A stretch of 64,000 nt of DNA, taken from contig DAJPGB010000001.1 of assembly GCA_025992855.1 (NCBI GenBank), positions 620,001 through 684,000 of the forward strand, read 5' to 3'. This stretch comes from Coriobacteriaceae bacterium. Lineage in GTDB: Bacteria; Actinomycetota; Coriobacteriia; Coriobacteriales; Coriobacteriaceae. The stretch's first letter is position 1. Each line of letters opens with the position of its first letter. Shown here one piece after another: positions 34,592 to 43,693 of this stretch. A program made the position numbers and the translations under genes. The notes below the pieces were generated by a model, which was not told where the DNA came from, ran no database searches, and saw only the letters and a program-made list of their open reading frames with translations.

Positions 34592-35626
34592 CTAGTAGTA
34601 GGCCCACATGGCTTCGACTTCGTTAAGGACCTCTACGACGCCCCAGCGGCGGACGCTGCGGCTGGCCGAGTTGGGGTCGTAGACGCCAATCTGGTCGGCG
34701 TCGTCAATACCGTAAAGCACAATGTAGTGGCCCACGTTGGTAAAGGTGCCCGGCCGAACGGCGGCGATGACGGGCGCTCCCGAACGCAGCGCCTGAGTCA
34801 TCGAGTCGCGATCGTTATGGAGTTCCGTTCCGTTAAGTCCCAACTGCCACGCGCCGCTCGTCATAAACGACCATTCGGTTGCGCCGGTGGGGGCGTAATT
34901 GCCCGCCTCGGAAAGCGCGCACATATCGACGGGGGTCATATTGGTGCGTCCCGTCTTAAAGATGTAGACCATGGTGAGGCACGTAGGCCCGCAGGCATTT
35001 TGGCGGATGGTGCCGCCGGCGTAAGGCAGCTCCGACCACGCAGGGTCGATCTGATAGATATGGGGCATCGTGCCGGCTTGCCATTGCGAGCGTGGGGTCG
35101 AAAAGGCGAAAGAATAACCGGGTGCGACGGGGGCCTTGAGCAGCTTGTCCTCGGCGGTGGGCTCGAGACCGGCCGACCCGTGGGACATACAGGAGCTCAT
35201 AAGCACAAAGACCAGACAGGTAAGGATAGAGCACAGTGCGAGGCGAAGTCGACGAGCCGGCAGGGCGGTGGCATTCGCGTGCGATGTCGAGCGGTAGGGC
35301 TTGCCGTCGCGTCCGCCTTGGGGATGCGAAAAGAAGCGGTTGATATGGATGTTGGGCTGACGTGCGCCGTTGCGGCGCAGTTGCGGAACCTCGGCCTGAC
35401 GCTGTCGAGTGCGCGCGCCCAAGCGGCTATCTTGCTGCGCGCTTGTGCCCGTGCTCAGACGGCCACTCTGCCGTGTTCTGCTTGACTGCTGCCGAGACGA
35501 AGCTCTGGGTTGCTCTTGGAGGCGTTGCGGATTGCTGCTCGTGGCACTTCTGGGTGTAGGCGCGGTACGGCCAGCAAGGCGAACGCTTTGTCGCCGTTGA
35601 TCACCGTCGTTGTATCCGTATGCCAT
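34592..35626 (-). CDS. Membrane-anchored C39-like cysteine peptidase
   Basis: The 344-residue protein has a long Gln/Arg/Ser-rich cytosolic N-terminus (about 1-120), one transmembrane helix with MSSCMS (about 128-150) and an extracytoplasmic C39-like papain fold: the catalytic Cys in QNACGPTCLTMVY, His in NVGHYIVLYGI and Asp/Asn in YDPNSASRS. The extended basic N-terminus is unusual. Such secreted C39-like proteins are common in Coriobacteria; targets are unknown, and cell-wall peptides or exported peptides are possible. The ATG at 35624-35626 begins the frame. It is monocistronic. Confidence 0.82.
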   Translation of the reverse strand: MAYGYNDGDQRRQSVRLAGRTAPTPRSATSSNPQRLQEQPRASSRQQSSRTRQSGRLSTGTSAQQDSRLGARTRQRQAEVPQLRRNGARQPNIHINRFFSHPQGGRDGKPYRSTSHANATALPARRLRLALCSILTCLVFVLMSSCMSHGSAGLEPTAEDKLLKAPVAPGYSFAFSTPRSQWQAGTMPHIYQIDPAWSELPYAGGTIRQNACGPTCLTMVYIFKTGRTNMTPVDMCALSEAGNYAPTGATEWSFMTSGAWQLGLNGTELHNDRDSMTQALRSGAPVIAAVRPGTFTNVGHYIVLYGIDDADQIGVYDPNSASRSVRRWGVVEVLNEVEAMWAYY

Positions 35627-35986
35627 TCGTACCGCCTTGTCTCATGTATAACCTGTCTATCCTACAAAAAAGATGTGCAACAAATGGGCCTGCGCGTCAA
35701 AAGCTCGGTAAACGGTATGAAAGGCGCAAAACGCACGGCCTCAAAAACATCTCTATATGCGTTCGATGAGCGTGCGCCCGTCGGTCAGGCGGCAACAATG
35801 AGCGGCAAACCGTGCCGTTCGTCCTAAAAACGGCGCCACTCGTTTTGCAGTTCTGCCTTCGGTCGAGCTACAAGCGGAGCTGCTGCGCCAAGGCCGTATC
35901 TTAAAGCCACGAAATAAAAGAGCGCGGCAAAACAGACCGCGCAAGGGGTGACGTCAAGGGGCGTCAAAAAGGAAAGGAGGGGAACA
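35627..35986. other. Intergenic region between peptidase and APC permease (360 bp)
   Basis: No supported gene; a 47-codon open frame from about 35684 has no ribosome site. A hairpin with GCGCGG and CCGCGC arms lies about 60 bp before the permease ribosome site (AAAGGAGGGG). A TTATAC-like -10 box for the peptidase gene is seen on the minus strand near 35645. Confidence 0.4.
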
Positions 35987-37438
35987 ATGGCGGACAAGAA
36001 CGCAGAAGTTGCAGTCGAGGATAACGGCGGCATGAAGAAAACGCTTTCGCTCTGGAACTTCTTCACCATCGGTTTCGGTGCCATCATCGGTACCGGTTGG
36101 GTTCTGCAGGTCGGCGACTGGATGGTCGTAGGCGGCGGCCCCGTTCCCGCTATGATCGCATTCCTCTTGGGTGCAATCTTCCTCGTGCCCGTCGGAGCTG
36201 TTTTCGGTGAGCTCACGGCTGCCATCCCCATCTCGGGCGGCATCGTCGAGTACGTCGACCGTAGCTTTGGCCGTACGCTGAGCTACATCACCGGATGGCT
36301 CCTTGCCCTGGGCAACGGCATTCTGTGCCCGTGGGAGGCCATCGCCATCTCGACCCTCGTGTCCGAGATGTTCGGTAGCCTGCCCGGTCTTGAGTGGCTG
36401 CGCGCCGTCAAGCTCTACACCATCCTGGGGGCCGACGTCTACCTGTTCCCGACGCTGATCGCGCTCGGCTTTGCAGTCTACGTCATCTTCCTCAACTTCC
36501 GCGGCGCCAGCTCGGCCGCCAAGCTCCAGGCCTTCCTGACCAAGGCCCTGCTCTGCGGCATGCTGCTCGCCATGGGCGTCTCGCTGTTCACCGGCTCGCC
36601 GGACAACGCCATGCCCGTGTTCTCCCAGGTCACCGGCGCTGGCGGCGGCAAGGCCGCTACCGAGAGCACCAGCCTGTTTGCCGGCATCGTGTCGGTCCTG
36701 GTTCTGACCCCGTTCTTCTACGCCGGTTTCGACACCATTCCTCAGCAGGCTGAGGAAGCAGCCGAGGGCCTCAACTGGAACAAGTTCGGCAAGATCATCT
36801 CCCTGGCCCTGCTGGCCGCCGGCGGCTTCTACATGGTCTGCATCTACTCGTTCGGCACCATTCTCGACTGGCATGAGTTTGTTAAGAGCCCGGTTCCCGC
36901 GCTTGCCTGCCTCAAGGGCATCAACATGCTTCTGTACCTGGCCATGCTCGTCATCGCCACGCTTGGACCCATGGGCCCGATGAACTCCTTCTACGGCGCC
37001 ACGAGCCGCATCATGCTCGCCATGGGCCGCAAGGGCCAACTGCCCGAGAAGTTCGCCGAGGTCGACCCCAAGTCCGGCGCTCCCAAGCTCGCCTGTGTCG
37101 TTCTGGGCGTCATCACCGTCATCGGTCCGTTCCTGGGCAAGAACATGCTCATCCCTCTGACCAACGTGTCGGCTCTCGCCTTCATCTTCTCCTGCGGTAT
37201 GGTCGCCCTCGCCTGCCTGCGCATGCGCTTTACCGAGCCCGACCTGCCTCGTCCCTACGAGGTGCCCGGCGGCAAGTTTGGCATCGGCCTCGCTATCGCT
37301 GCCTGCGCCATCATCATCGGCCTGCTCGTGATTCCGTTCTCTCCCGCCTCCCTCAACATGGTGGAGTGGAGCATCGTGATCGGCTGGTTGGCTATTGGCC
37401 TGGCTCTCATGGCTTTCACTAATTCCCGCAAAAAGTAA
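35987..37438 (+). CDS. APC-family amino acid/polyamine permease
   Basis: The 483-residue polytopic protein has about 12 transmembrane helices and APC hallmarks: GFGAIIGTGWVLQVGDW in TM1 (the G-x-G-rich substrate loop), SGGIVEYVDRSFG and FYAGFDTIPQQAEEA. It imports an amino acid or related amine by proton symport or exchange. ATG 35987 follows AAAGGAGGGG. The amidohydrolase gene lies 131 bp downstream in the same direction, after a GGTGCGCGG/CCGCGCACC hairpin near 37458-37487. Strong codon bias suggests abundant expression. Substrate unknown. Confidence 0.9.
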   Translation: MADKNAEVAVEDNGGMKKTLSLWNFFTIGFGAIIGTGWVLQVGDWMVVGGGPVPAMIAFLLGAIFLVPVGAVFGELTAAIPISGGIVEYVDRSFGRTLSYITGWLLALGNGILCPWEAIAISTLVSEMFGSLPGLEWLRAVKLYTILGADVYLFPTLIALGFAVYVIFLNFRGASSAAKLQAFLTKALLCGMLLAMGVSLFTGSPDNAMPVFSQVTGAGGGKAATESTSLFAGIVSVLVLTPFFYAGFDTIPQQAEEAAEGLNWNKFGKIISLALLAAGGFYMVCIYSFGTILDWHEFVKSPVPALACLKGINMLLYLAMLVIATLGPMGPMNSFYGATSRIMLAMGRKGQLPEKFAEVDPKSGAPKLACVVLGVITVIGPFLGKNMLIPLTNVSALAFIFSCGMVALACLRMRFTEPDLPRPYEVPGGKFGIGLAIAACAIIIGLLVIPFSPASLNMVEWSIVIGWLAIGLALMAFTNSRKK

Positions 37439-37569
37439 CGCCTAGCCGGGGCGGATCGGGTGCGCGGGCCCCTCTCTTCCGCGCACCGAACCCGGCGCCA
37501 CTTGGGTAGCTTTGTGAGGCCTTAACCCAACACGGCCTCGCCCACTATATGGATCCATAAGGAGGAACC

Positions 37570-38847
37570 ATGTCCACTAAGTATGCAATCGTTGGCGGCA
37601 AGCTCATCGACGGTACCGGTGCCGAGCCGGTCGAGAACTCCCTCGTTCTCGTCGACGACAACGGCAAGATCGAGTACGCCGGCGCTATGCAGGACCTTCC
37701 CGAGGGCGTTGAGGTCATCGACGCCGCCGGCAAGACCGTCCTTCCCGGCCTGATCGACACCCACCTGCACTTCTCGGGCAACCTGACCGACGATGACACC
37801 GATTGGGTCATGCAGCCGCTCCTCGAGAAGCAGGCCGTCGCCGTCAAGCAGGCCTACGACTGCCTCACCCACGGCCTCACCACCGTCTGCGAGATCGGCC
37901 GCTTTGGTATCCAGATCCGTGACTGCATCGACAAGGGCGTCTTTAAGGGCCCGCGCGTTCTGGCCACCGGCCTCGGCTTCTGCCGCGTTGCCGGCCACGG
38001 TGACTCCCACCACTGCACCCAGGAGCTCAACAAGGAATCCCATCCCTGGGGCGACCAGGTCGACGGTCCTTGGGATCTGCGCAAGGCCGTCCGTCGTCGC
38101 CTGCGCGAGAACCCCGATGCCATCAAGATCTGGGCTACCGGTGGCGGCATCTGGCGCTGGGACTCCGGTCGCGACCAGCACTACTGCTCCGAGGAGATCC
38201 AGGCTGTGGTCGAAGAGGCAAAGATGGTCGGCATCCCCGTGTGGAGCCACTGCTACAACAACCACGCCGCTGCCTACGATTCCGTTCGCTTTGGCTGCGA
38301 GCAGCTGATTCACGGCTTCGATATCGATGAGCGCACCATGGACCTCATGGCCGAGCAGGGCACCTTCTTCACCCCGACGATCGCCTTCCTGCCCACCTGG
38401 TACGCCACCTATCCGCCCGTCTACGTCCCCGAGCTGCACGACAAGTACGAGGGCACCCTGGTCGAGAAGGAGCTGCAGCGCAACTACGACTGCCTGCGCG
38501 AGGCCAAGAAGCGCGGCGTCGTCATGACGATCGGCTCCGACTCCTTCTCCTTCGTCACCCCGTACGGCACCTGCTCCATCGAGGAGATGTACGAGTTCGT
38601 CGACAAGATCGGCTTCACCCCGGTCGAGACCATCACCTGCGCCACCCTCAACGGTGCCAAGATGTGCCACATCGAGGACGAGACCGGTTCTATCGAGGCC
38701 GGAAAGTGCGCCGACCTGCTGGTCGTCAACGGTGACGTCGCCGCCGACATCCACGTGCTCAACACCGACAACATGGACGTCATCATGAAGGACGGCTGGA
38801 TCGTCGAGGCCGGCACCTTCGGCGAGGCAAACAAGTACAGCGCCTAA
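37570..38847 (+). CDS. Metal-dependent amidohydrolase (imidazolonepropionase/prolidase-like)
   Basis: The 425-residue enzyme has the amidohydrolase metal-site motifs in order: HxH in DTHLHFSG (strand 1), the lysine region IKIWATGGG (possibly carboxylated), WSHCYNN and IHGFD histidines, and the aspartate in TIGSDSF (strand 8). A small beta-sandwich comes from both ends (AIVGGKLIDGTG, then GKCADLLVVNGD). The family includes imidazolonepropionase, prolidases and N-acyl hydrolases, so the bond cleaved is probably an amide or lactam. The start has GGAGGAACC directly upstream. With carbamate kinase and the APC permease it suggests import and hydrolysis of a nitrogenous substrate. Confidence 0.88.
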   Translation: MSTKYAIVGGKLIDGTGAEPVENSLVLVDDNGKIEYAGAMQDLPEGVEVIDAAGKTVLPGLIDTHLHFSGNLTDDDTDWVMQPLLEKQAVAVKQAYDCLTHGLTTVCEIGRFGIQIRDCIDKGVFKGPRVLATGLGFCRVAGHGDSHHCTQELNKESHPWGDQVDGPWDLRKAVRRRLRENPDAIKIWATGGGIWRWDSGRDQHYCSEEIQAVVEEAKMVGIPVWSHCYNNHAAAYDSVRFGCEQLIHGFDIDERTMDLMAEQGTFFTPTIAFLPTWYATYPPVYVPELHDKYEGTLVEKELQRNYDCLREAKKRGVVMTIGSDSFSFVTPYGTCSIEEMYEFVDKIGFTPVETITCATLNGAKMCHIEDETGSIEAGKCADLLVVNGDVAADIHVLNTDNMDVIMKDGWIVEAGTFGEANKYSA

Positions 38848-38905
38848 GCTACCGTTCATCGATGGCTGGATGTAAAACACAGTATTTGATTGCATAATGC
38901 AATGG

Positions 38906-38933
38906 AGAGGGTCGCTTGCGGCCCTCTTTATTG
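38906..38933 (+). terminator. Intrinsic terminator after the amidohydrolase gene
   Basis: AGAGGGTCGC, a short TT loop and GCGGCCCTCT form a stem followed by TTATT, 58 bp after the stop codon. Confidence 0.65.
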
Positions 38934-38964
38934 CTATGGGTGCGATAGATAAAAGGGGATGACG

Positions 38965-40350
38965 GTGGATTTAAACAGGCTGATTCTGGGCAAGAGCTAC
39001 AACTCTACCAAGGTCTTTCGTACGGCCCAGCATGTGGTCCAGGCCATCCTGCTCGGTGTTGTCGTTCCGGCGCTTATCCTGCTGCTTATCTGGGATTTAA
39101 CCGATAATCCCAATCCCGTTCCGGGCGTTGTCGTTATTGCCGGCCTGGTCATGCTGTGCTTCTTCTTCTCGTATGTCTTTGTGGTCCCCGACGACCTCAC
39201 ATCGAGCGCAACCGACCGTACGCTCGCCATCGCATCAAAAATATTCGCCTACACGTCGCGCGGCCTTACGCCCGAAGCGGCCCTGGGCGCCTCTAAAATC
39301 ATCCTGTCCGAGACCATCGCCTCTGCCATCTGCTTTACCGATGGCAAACAGGTGTTGGCAAGCTGGGGCGAGGACTCGGCAAAGTGCCCTGCCGGCACCC
39401 CGGTCGTGCTCAAGACCACGCTCAGTGTGATTGAGACGGGCGAGCAGAGCGTGTTTTCTCGTGACACCTCCAATGAGACGGGCGGTTATTTTCCCCGCCT
39501 GCGCGCCGGTATTGTCGCACCGCTTACCGTGCGCGGGCATTGCGTGGGTACGCTCGAGCTGTACTATCCCCGCCTGAGCAGCATTGATATGCGCCAGACG
39601 GCCCTTGCCTCGGGTTTTGCCGACCTCATTTCCACGCAGCTCGCCAGCTTTGAGCTCGAGCGCCAGGACGAGCTCACAGCCCGCGTTGAGCTTCGCGCCC
39701 TGCAGTCGCAGGTCGACCCGCATTTTCTATTCAATACCATTAGCACGATCGTGTCGCTCGTTCGAACCGAGCCCGACAAGGCGCGATCGCTGCTGATCGA
39801 CTTTTCCAACTACTATCGTCAGACGCTTTCTGACTCCGATACGCTCACCACGCTCGAGCACGAGGTGGAACAGGGCACTCGTTATATCAATCTTATGCAG
39901 GCCCGGTATGGCGACGGCCGTCTGCGCGTCTCGGTCGACATCGACTTTGAGGTGCGCGACAGCCTGGTGCCGCCGTTTATCTTGCAGCCGCTGCTCGAAA
40001 ACTGCATCAAGCATGCGCAGCGCGAGATCGAGCCGCTTTCTATTCATGTTAGGGCTTTCGAGACCGATGACGGCTTGGAGATCATCGTCGAAGACGACGG
40101 CATCGGAATGAGCGAAGAAGTCTGCGCGCATCTGTTTGAGCAGCATCGCCGAGAGGAGCCCGAGAGCATTACCGCCGACGGCTCCGTCAAGCGAGGTTGC
40201 GGCCTGGCGCTCTTCAACGTGCTTCAGCGCATCCATTTCTTTTACGGAGAAGATTCTGGCATGCGCGTGAAGTCCCAGGAGGGCGTGGGAACGCAGGTCA
40301 TCGTTGAGTTGAACGGCGAGCCGCATGAGCCGGCGCCGCTAACGGTGTAG
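38965..40350 (+). CDS. LytS-type sensor histidine kinase 1
   Basis: The 461-residue sensor has two N-terminal transmembrane helices (about residues 18-70), a GAF-like domain (about 85-220) as in LytS/BtsS relatives, the HisKA-type block HFLFNTISTIVSLVR with the phospho-accepting His in DPHFLFN, and an HATPase domain (N-box with LENCIKHAQREIE, G-box DDGIGM). GTG 38965 is 6 nt after AAAAGGGG; an ATG at 38959 abuts that site and is less likely. It is followed at 38 bp by its LytTR response regulator. The paralogue at 44878-46221 has the same architecture. Confidence 0.9.
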   Translation: MDLNRLILGKSYNSTKVFRTAQHVVQAILLGVVVPALILLLIWDLTDNPNPVPGVVVIAGLVMLCFFFSYVFVVPDDLTSSATDRTLAIASKIFAYTSRGLTPEAALGASKIILSETIASAICFTDGKQVLASWGEDSAKCPAGTPVVLKTTLSVIETGEQSVFSRDTSNETGGYFPRLRAGIVAPLTVRGHCVGTLELYYPRLSSIDMRQTALASGFADLISTQLASFELERQDELTARVELRALQSQVDPHFLFNTISTIVSLVRTEPDKARSLLIDFSNYYRQTLSDSDTLTTLEHEVEQGTRYINLMQARYGDGRLRVSVDIDFEVRDSLVPPFILQPLLENCIKHAQREIEPLSIHVRAFETDDGLEIIVEDDGIGMSEEVCAHLFEQHRREEPESITADGSVKRGCGLALFNVLQRIHFFYGEDSGMRVKSQEGVGTQVIVELNGEPHEPAPLTV

Positions 40351-40388
40351 CACGCAGTTGGATTGAGAGAAAAAGAGGGGAAGCGCAT

Positions 40389-41123
40389 ATGTCCGAAGGC
40401 TGGAACATCTTGGTGGTTGATGACGAGCCACCTATTAGGGCTGAGCTACGCTATCTGTTGGAAAAGGATGCGCGTGTGGGCCAGATTGCCGAGGCGGGCA
40501 ATGTCACCGAGGCCGCGGAGTCGATCCTGTCGAACAAGCCCGACGTGCTGTTTTTGGATATCACGATGCCCGGCCGCTCGGGAATTGAGCTTGCCGAAAC
40601 GCTGCAGAACCTAAAAACGCCGCCGGTTGTGGTGTTTGTGACGGCATTTGCCGAGTATGCGGCCGATGCCTATAACCTCGATGCTGTCGATTATGTCGTC
40701 AAACCGGTCGAGGATGCCCGTCTGTCAAAGGCGCTCGACAAGATCGAGGCTGCCCTGGGCGCTCGCCGTGTCGTCCATGCTCCGCGCCAGCCTTTGCGCC
40801 TGACGGTGGATCGCGGGGGCAAAAAGGTGTTCATTCCCGTGGCGGATGTCTGCTACTTTGAGGCGCGCGCCGATTTTTGCAACGCTGTCTGCGCCGAGGG
40901 GACATACCTGATCAATGAGTCGATTTCCTCGCTCGAGCGCCGCTTGGCCTCCGAGGGCTTTATCCGCGTCCACCGCAGCTATCTGGTTAATTTGGAAGAC
41001 GTGCATAATGTCGAGATTGGCTCCACGGGCCTGATGGAGCTCAGGCTCGACCGTGTGAGCTCGACGGTGCCCGTTTCGCGTCGTCGCGCTGCCGAGGTCA
41101 AATCGCACTTGGGGCTTGCGTAA
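40389..41123 (+). CDS. LytTR-family response regulator 1
   Basis: The 244-residue regulator has a receiver domain (VVDDEPPIRAEL; phospho-acceptor Asp in VLFLDITMPG; Thr/Lys sites in VTAFAEYA and YVVKPVEDA) and a C-terminal LytTR DNA-binding domain (about 140-240; CYFEARADFC, FIRVHRSYLVNL, VPVSRRRA). LytTR proteins bind direct repeats in promoters of envelope, uptake or virulence genes. It follows its sensor kinase. The target could include the APC permease and amidohydrolase genes just upstream, by analogy with pyruvate- or peptide-sensing LytS/LytT systems, but no operator was recognised. Confidence 0.93.
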   Translation: MSEGWNILVVDDEPPIRAELRYLLEKDARVGQIAEAGNVTEAAESILSNKPDVLFLDITMPGRSGIELAETLQNLKTPPVVVFVTAFAEYAADAYNLDAVDYVVKPVEDARLSKALDKIEAALGARRVVHAPRQPLRLTVDRGGKKVFIPVADVCYFEARADFCNAVCAEGTYLINESISSLERRLASEGFIRVHRSYLVNLEDVHNVEIGSTGLMELRLDRVSSTVPVSRRRAAEVKSHLGLA

Positions 41124-41214
41124 GGGTCGGTGCGCCATCGTTTGCCGTTGCAGGTTTGGCATGACTGTGCGGTGGGCATAATGGATTGCATCGAATGAAG
41201 TCGAAAGGATTATT

Positions 41215-42159
41215 ATGCCCGCGCTCATTACGCATCATCTGTTTGGCGAGGAAAGCATCGACCGTCTTCCGCAGGGCGTTATCACGTCCGATGAGGAGCG
41301 CATCGCCTTTATCCTGGGAAACCAAGGTCCCGACCCGTTTTTCTTCCACATGCTCACGCCGCGCATCTCCGACTGCATGTCGCTTGCTCAGGTCATGCAC
41401 CGCTCGCGCATGTCGCGCCAGTTCTCGTGCCTGCGCGACGGCGTGTCACACCTGCAGCCGCGCGATGCCAATCTGGGTCGCGCCTTTGCGCTGGGCCTGC
41501 TGTCGCACTATGTGCTCGACCGCAATGCCCACCCCTTTGTCTACGAGCAGCAGTTTGGCATTGTCGAGTCCGATCCCGAGCTCGAGGCTTCGGGCAGTCA
41601 AGTTCATGCCGTGCTCGAAAGCGACTTGGACGTGCTGATGCTGCAGCTCAAGCGCGATGGGGCAACGGTCGAGGATTATCCGCCGGCGGGCGAGATCGTC
41701 ACCACCGACCGCATCAATCGCGTTGCCGGCGTGCTGATGAGCTACGTCGCCGGACGCGTGTACGGTATCGACATCCCGGCGGGGGAGTACGCCGGCGCCG
41801 TCTCGGACATGCAGCTGCTCTACCGCACTATCGAGCCGGCCGGTTCGGCCAAGACGCGCGCGATTGCCCTGCTCGAGGGCTTGGTGCACGATTATTCGCT
41901 GCTCGACGGCCTTGCGCACCGCGTGACGACCGAGCTGCCCGAGCGTACCGGCAACCTGGGCCACTTGGCATGGAAGAACCCCTTTACCGATGAAGTCTCG
42001 ACCGAGAGCTTCCCCGAGGTCTTTGACCGCGCGCTGCTCGATTACGAGCTCACCGTCGCCCGCTTTATCGAGACCGGCGATATGGAAGCCGTGACCAACC
42101 ACGTCAATTACAGCGGTCGTGTGCTCGGCACCGACGAAGAGTTCGACCGCGAGGAGTAG
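41215..42159 (+). CDS. Zinc-dependent phospholipase C family protein
   Basis: The 314-residue protein has features of the bacterial zinc-dependent phospholipase C-like family: an N-terminal THHLFGEE, GNQGPDPFFFHML, and LSHYVLDRNAHPFVYEQ, together giving the His/Asp cluster that binds zinc. No signal peptide is seen, so unlike secreted phospholipases it would act inside the cell. It starts at ATG 41215 after AAAGGA. It stands alone between the first two-component system and an MFS gene. The substrate is uncertain. Confidence 0.85.
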   Translation: MPALITHHLFGEESIDRLPQGVITSDEERIAFILGNQGPDPFFFHMLTPRISDCMSLAQVMHRSRMSRQFSCLRDGVSHLQPRDANLGRAFALGLLSHYVLDRNAHPFVYEQQFGIVESDPELEASGSQVHAVLESDLDVLMLQLKRDGATVEDYPPAGEIVTTDRINRVAGVLMSYVAGRVYGIDIPAGEYAGAVSDMQLLYRTIEPAGSAKTRAIALLEGLVHDYSLLDGLAHRVTTELPERTGNLGHLAWKNPFTDEVSTESFPEVFDRALLDYELTVARFIETGDMEAVTNHVNYSGRVLGTDEEFDREE

Positions 42160-42260
42160 GGCTCGTGCGTGCCCCTTTGCCGAATCCTTACCGGCACCTC
42201 TGGACAATTGGGGTACGATGAGCTAACTGCATATCGGGCGAATACGAAGGGGCCCTGTCC

Positions 42261-43511
42261 ATGAAATACACCAAGCTCGAGCGTAACTGGGTTATGTACG
42301 ATGTGGGCAACTCGGCCCTCGTGTTGCTCAATACCTCGGTGGTGCCCATCTACTTTAACGCCATCAATACCGGTGCTTCCTCGGCAGACCTGGTGGTCGC
42401 CTGGGGCAACGCGCAGACGATCGCCTCGCTGGTCATTGCCATGCTCATGCCCATTCTGGGCGCGCTTGCCGATTACGCCGGCAACAAGATCAAGTTCTTC
42501 TTGGGCTTCTTCCTCACGGGTCTGGTTCTTTGCCTGGCGCAGGCTATCCCAATGTCCGCCATGGCGTTTTTGACCGTGTACGTGCTGTGCACCATCGGCC
42601 TTAACTCTTCTATGACGTTCTACGACGCTATGCTGCCCGACATTACCACCGACGAGCGCATGGACGCCGTGTCCAGCTCGGGCTATGCCTGGGGCTACAT
42701 CGGTTCCACCGTGCCGTTCATCGTCTGCCTGGCGCTTATCATGGGTGGCCCCGCTCTTGGCGTCCCCACCATGCTGGCAACGCGTCTGTCGTTTGTCATC
42801 ACCGGTGCCTGGTGGCTCATCTTCACCCTGCCGCTCATTCGCACCTATAAGCAAAAGTACGGTCGCGAGCGCGGTCCCGAGGACACCATCGGCCACATCG
42901 TGGGCGGCGTGTTCTCCGAGGTCGGACACACCATGCGCGAGATCGCCCACAACAAGACCGTGCTGGTCTACATGATCGCGTTCTTCTTCTACATCGACGG
43001 TGTGCACACGGTCATTTCCATGGCAACCAGCTACGGATCGGCTCTGGGCATCGACTCGACCCAACTGGTGCTGGCTCTGCTCGTTACGCAGTTTGTGGCC
43101 TTCCCGTCCGCCATCATCTACGGCAAGCTCGCCGGTCGCGTGGGTACGCTCAACATGATCATGGTGGCCGTCGCCGCCTACATGGGCATTGTGCTCTTTG
43201 CCGCGTTTTTCTTAAAGACCGCCTTTGAGTTTTGGGTGCTCGCCATTTTGGTCGGCTTGTTCCAGGGTGGCGTGCAGGCGCTCAGCCGCAGCTATTTTGG
43301 CCGCATCATCCCCAAGGAAAAGTCCAACGAGTACTACGGCTTCTTCGATATCTTTGGCCGTTATGCAAGCGTTATGGGCACCTTCCTGGTGTCGGTTGTC
43401 ACCTCGCTGACCGGCAACCCGTCGCTGGGCGTCCTTTCTATTGGCGTTCTGCTGGTTGTTGGCTTTGTGCTGCTGGTCCGTCTGTCCCGCATGGCTCAGG
43501 CGGCGGCGTAG
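42261..43511 (+). CDS. MFS transporter (UMF1/Atg22-like)
   Basis: The 416-residue protein has about 12 hydrophobic helices and the UMF1-like start KLERNWVMYDVGNSALVLL, followed by ILGALADYAGNKIKFF and, between helices, RTYKQKYGRERG. UMF1-type carriers are related to vacuolar amino acid effluxers and are common in anaerobes; substrates are unproven. The second half has LSRSYFGRIIPKEKSNEYYG, the family's conserved loop. ATG 42261 follows GAAGGGG. A terminator lies downstream at 43636-43671. Confidence 0.9.
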   Translation: MKYTKLERNWVMYDVGNSALVLLNTSVVPIYFNAINTGASSADLVVAWGNAQTIASLVIAMLMPILGALADYAGNKIKFFLGFFLTGLVLCLAQAIPMSAMAFLTVYVLCTIGLNSSMTFYDAMLPDITTDERMDAVSSSGYAWGYIGSTVPFIVCLALIMGGPALGVPTMLATRLSFVITGAWWLIFTLPLIRTYKQKYGRERGPEDTIGHIVGGVFSEVGHTMREIAHNKTVLVYMIAFFFYIDGVHTVISMATSYGSALGIDSTQLVLALLVTQFVAFPSAIIYGKLAGRVGTLNMIMVAVAAYMGIVLFAAFFLKTAFEFWVLAILVGLFQGGVQALSRSYFGRIIPKEKSNEYYGFFDIFGRYASVMGTFLVSVVTSLTGNPSLGVLSIGVLLVVGFVLLVRLSRMAQAAA

Positions 43512-43635
43512 GGCAATCGGGCTCAGTGCAGCAATTGTGCCTATCTGCAGTACTCTTTTGGAAGTAGCCGCATAAATCATTCTGACTTCCGAGCAATGTT
43601 TGGCCCAAGTGGGTATGATGGAATCAGCTAGGTCG

Positions 43636-43671
43636 CGGGGCGTCGCCTGTGTTTGGCGGCGCCCCGTTTTT
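43636..43671 (+). terminator. Intrinsic terminator after the MFS gene
   Basis: CGGGGCGTCGCC and GGCGGCGCCCCG form a strong stem (one mismatch) followed by TTTTT. It lies within the leader of the glycosyltransferase gene. Confidence 0.75.
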
Positions 43672-43693
43672 GTGTTGCAAGGAGGGTAAAGGT

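Noticed and set aside
35684..35827. 47-codon frame between the C39-like peptidase and the APC permease
   Set aside because: No ribosome site and no recognisable feature.
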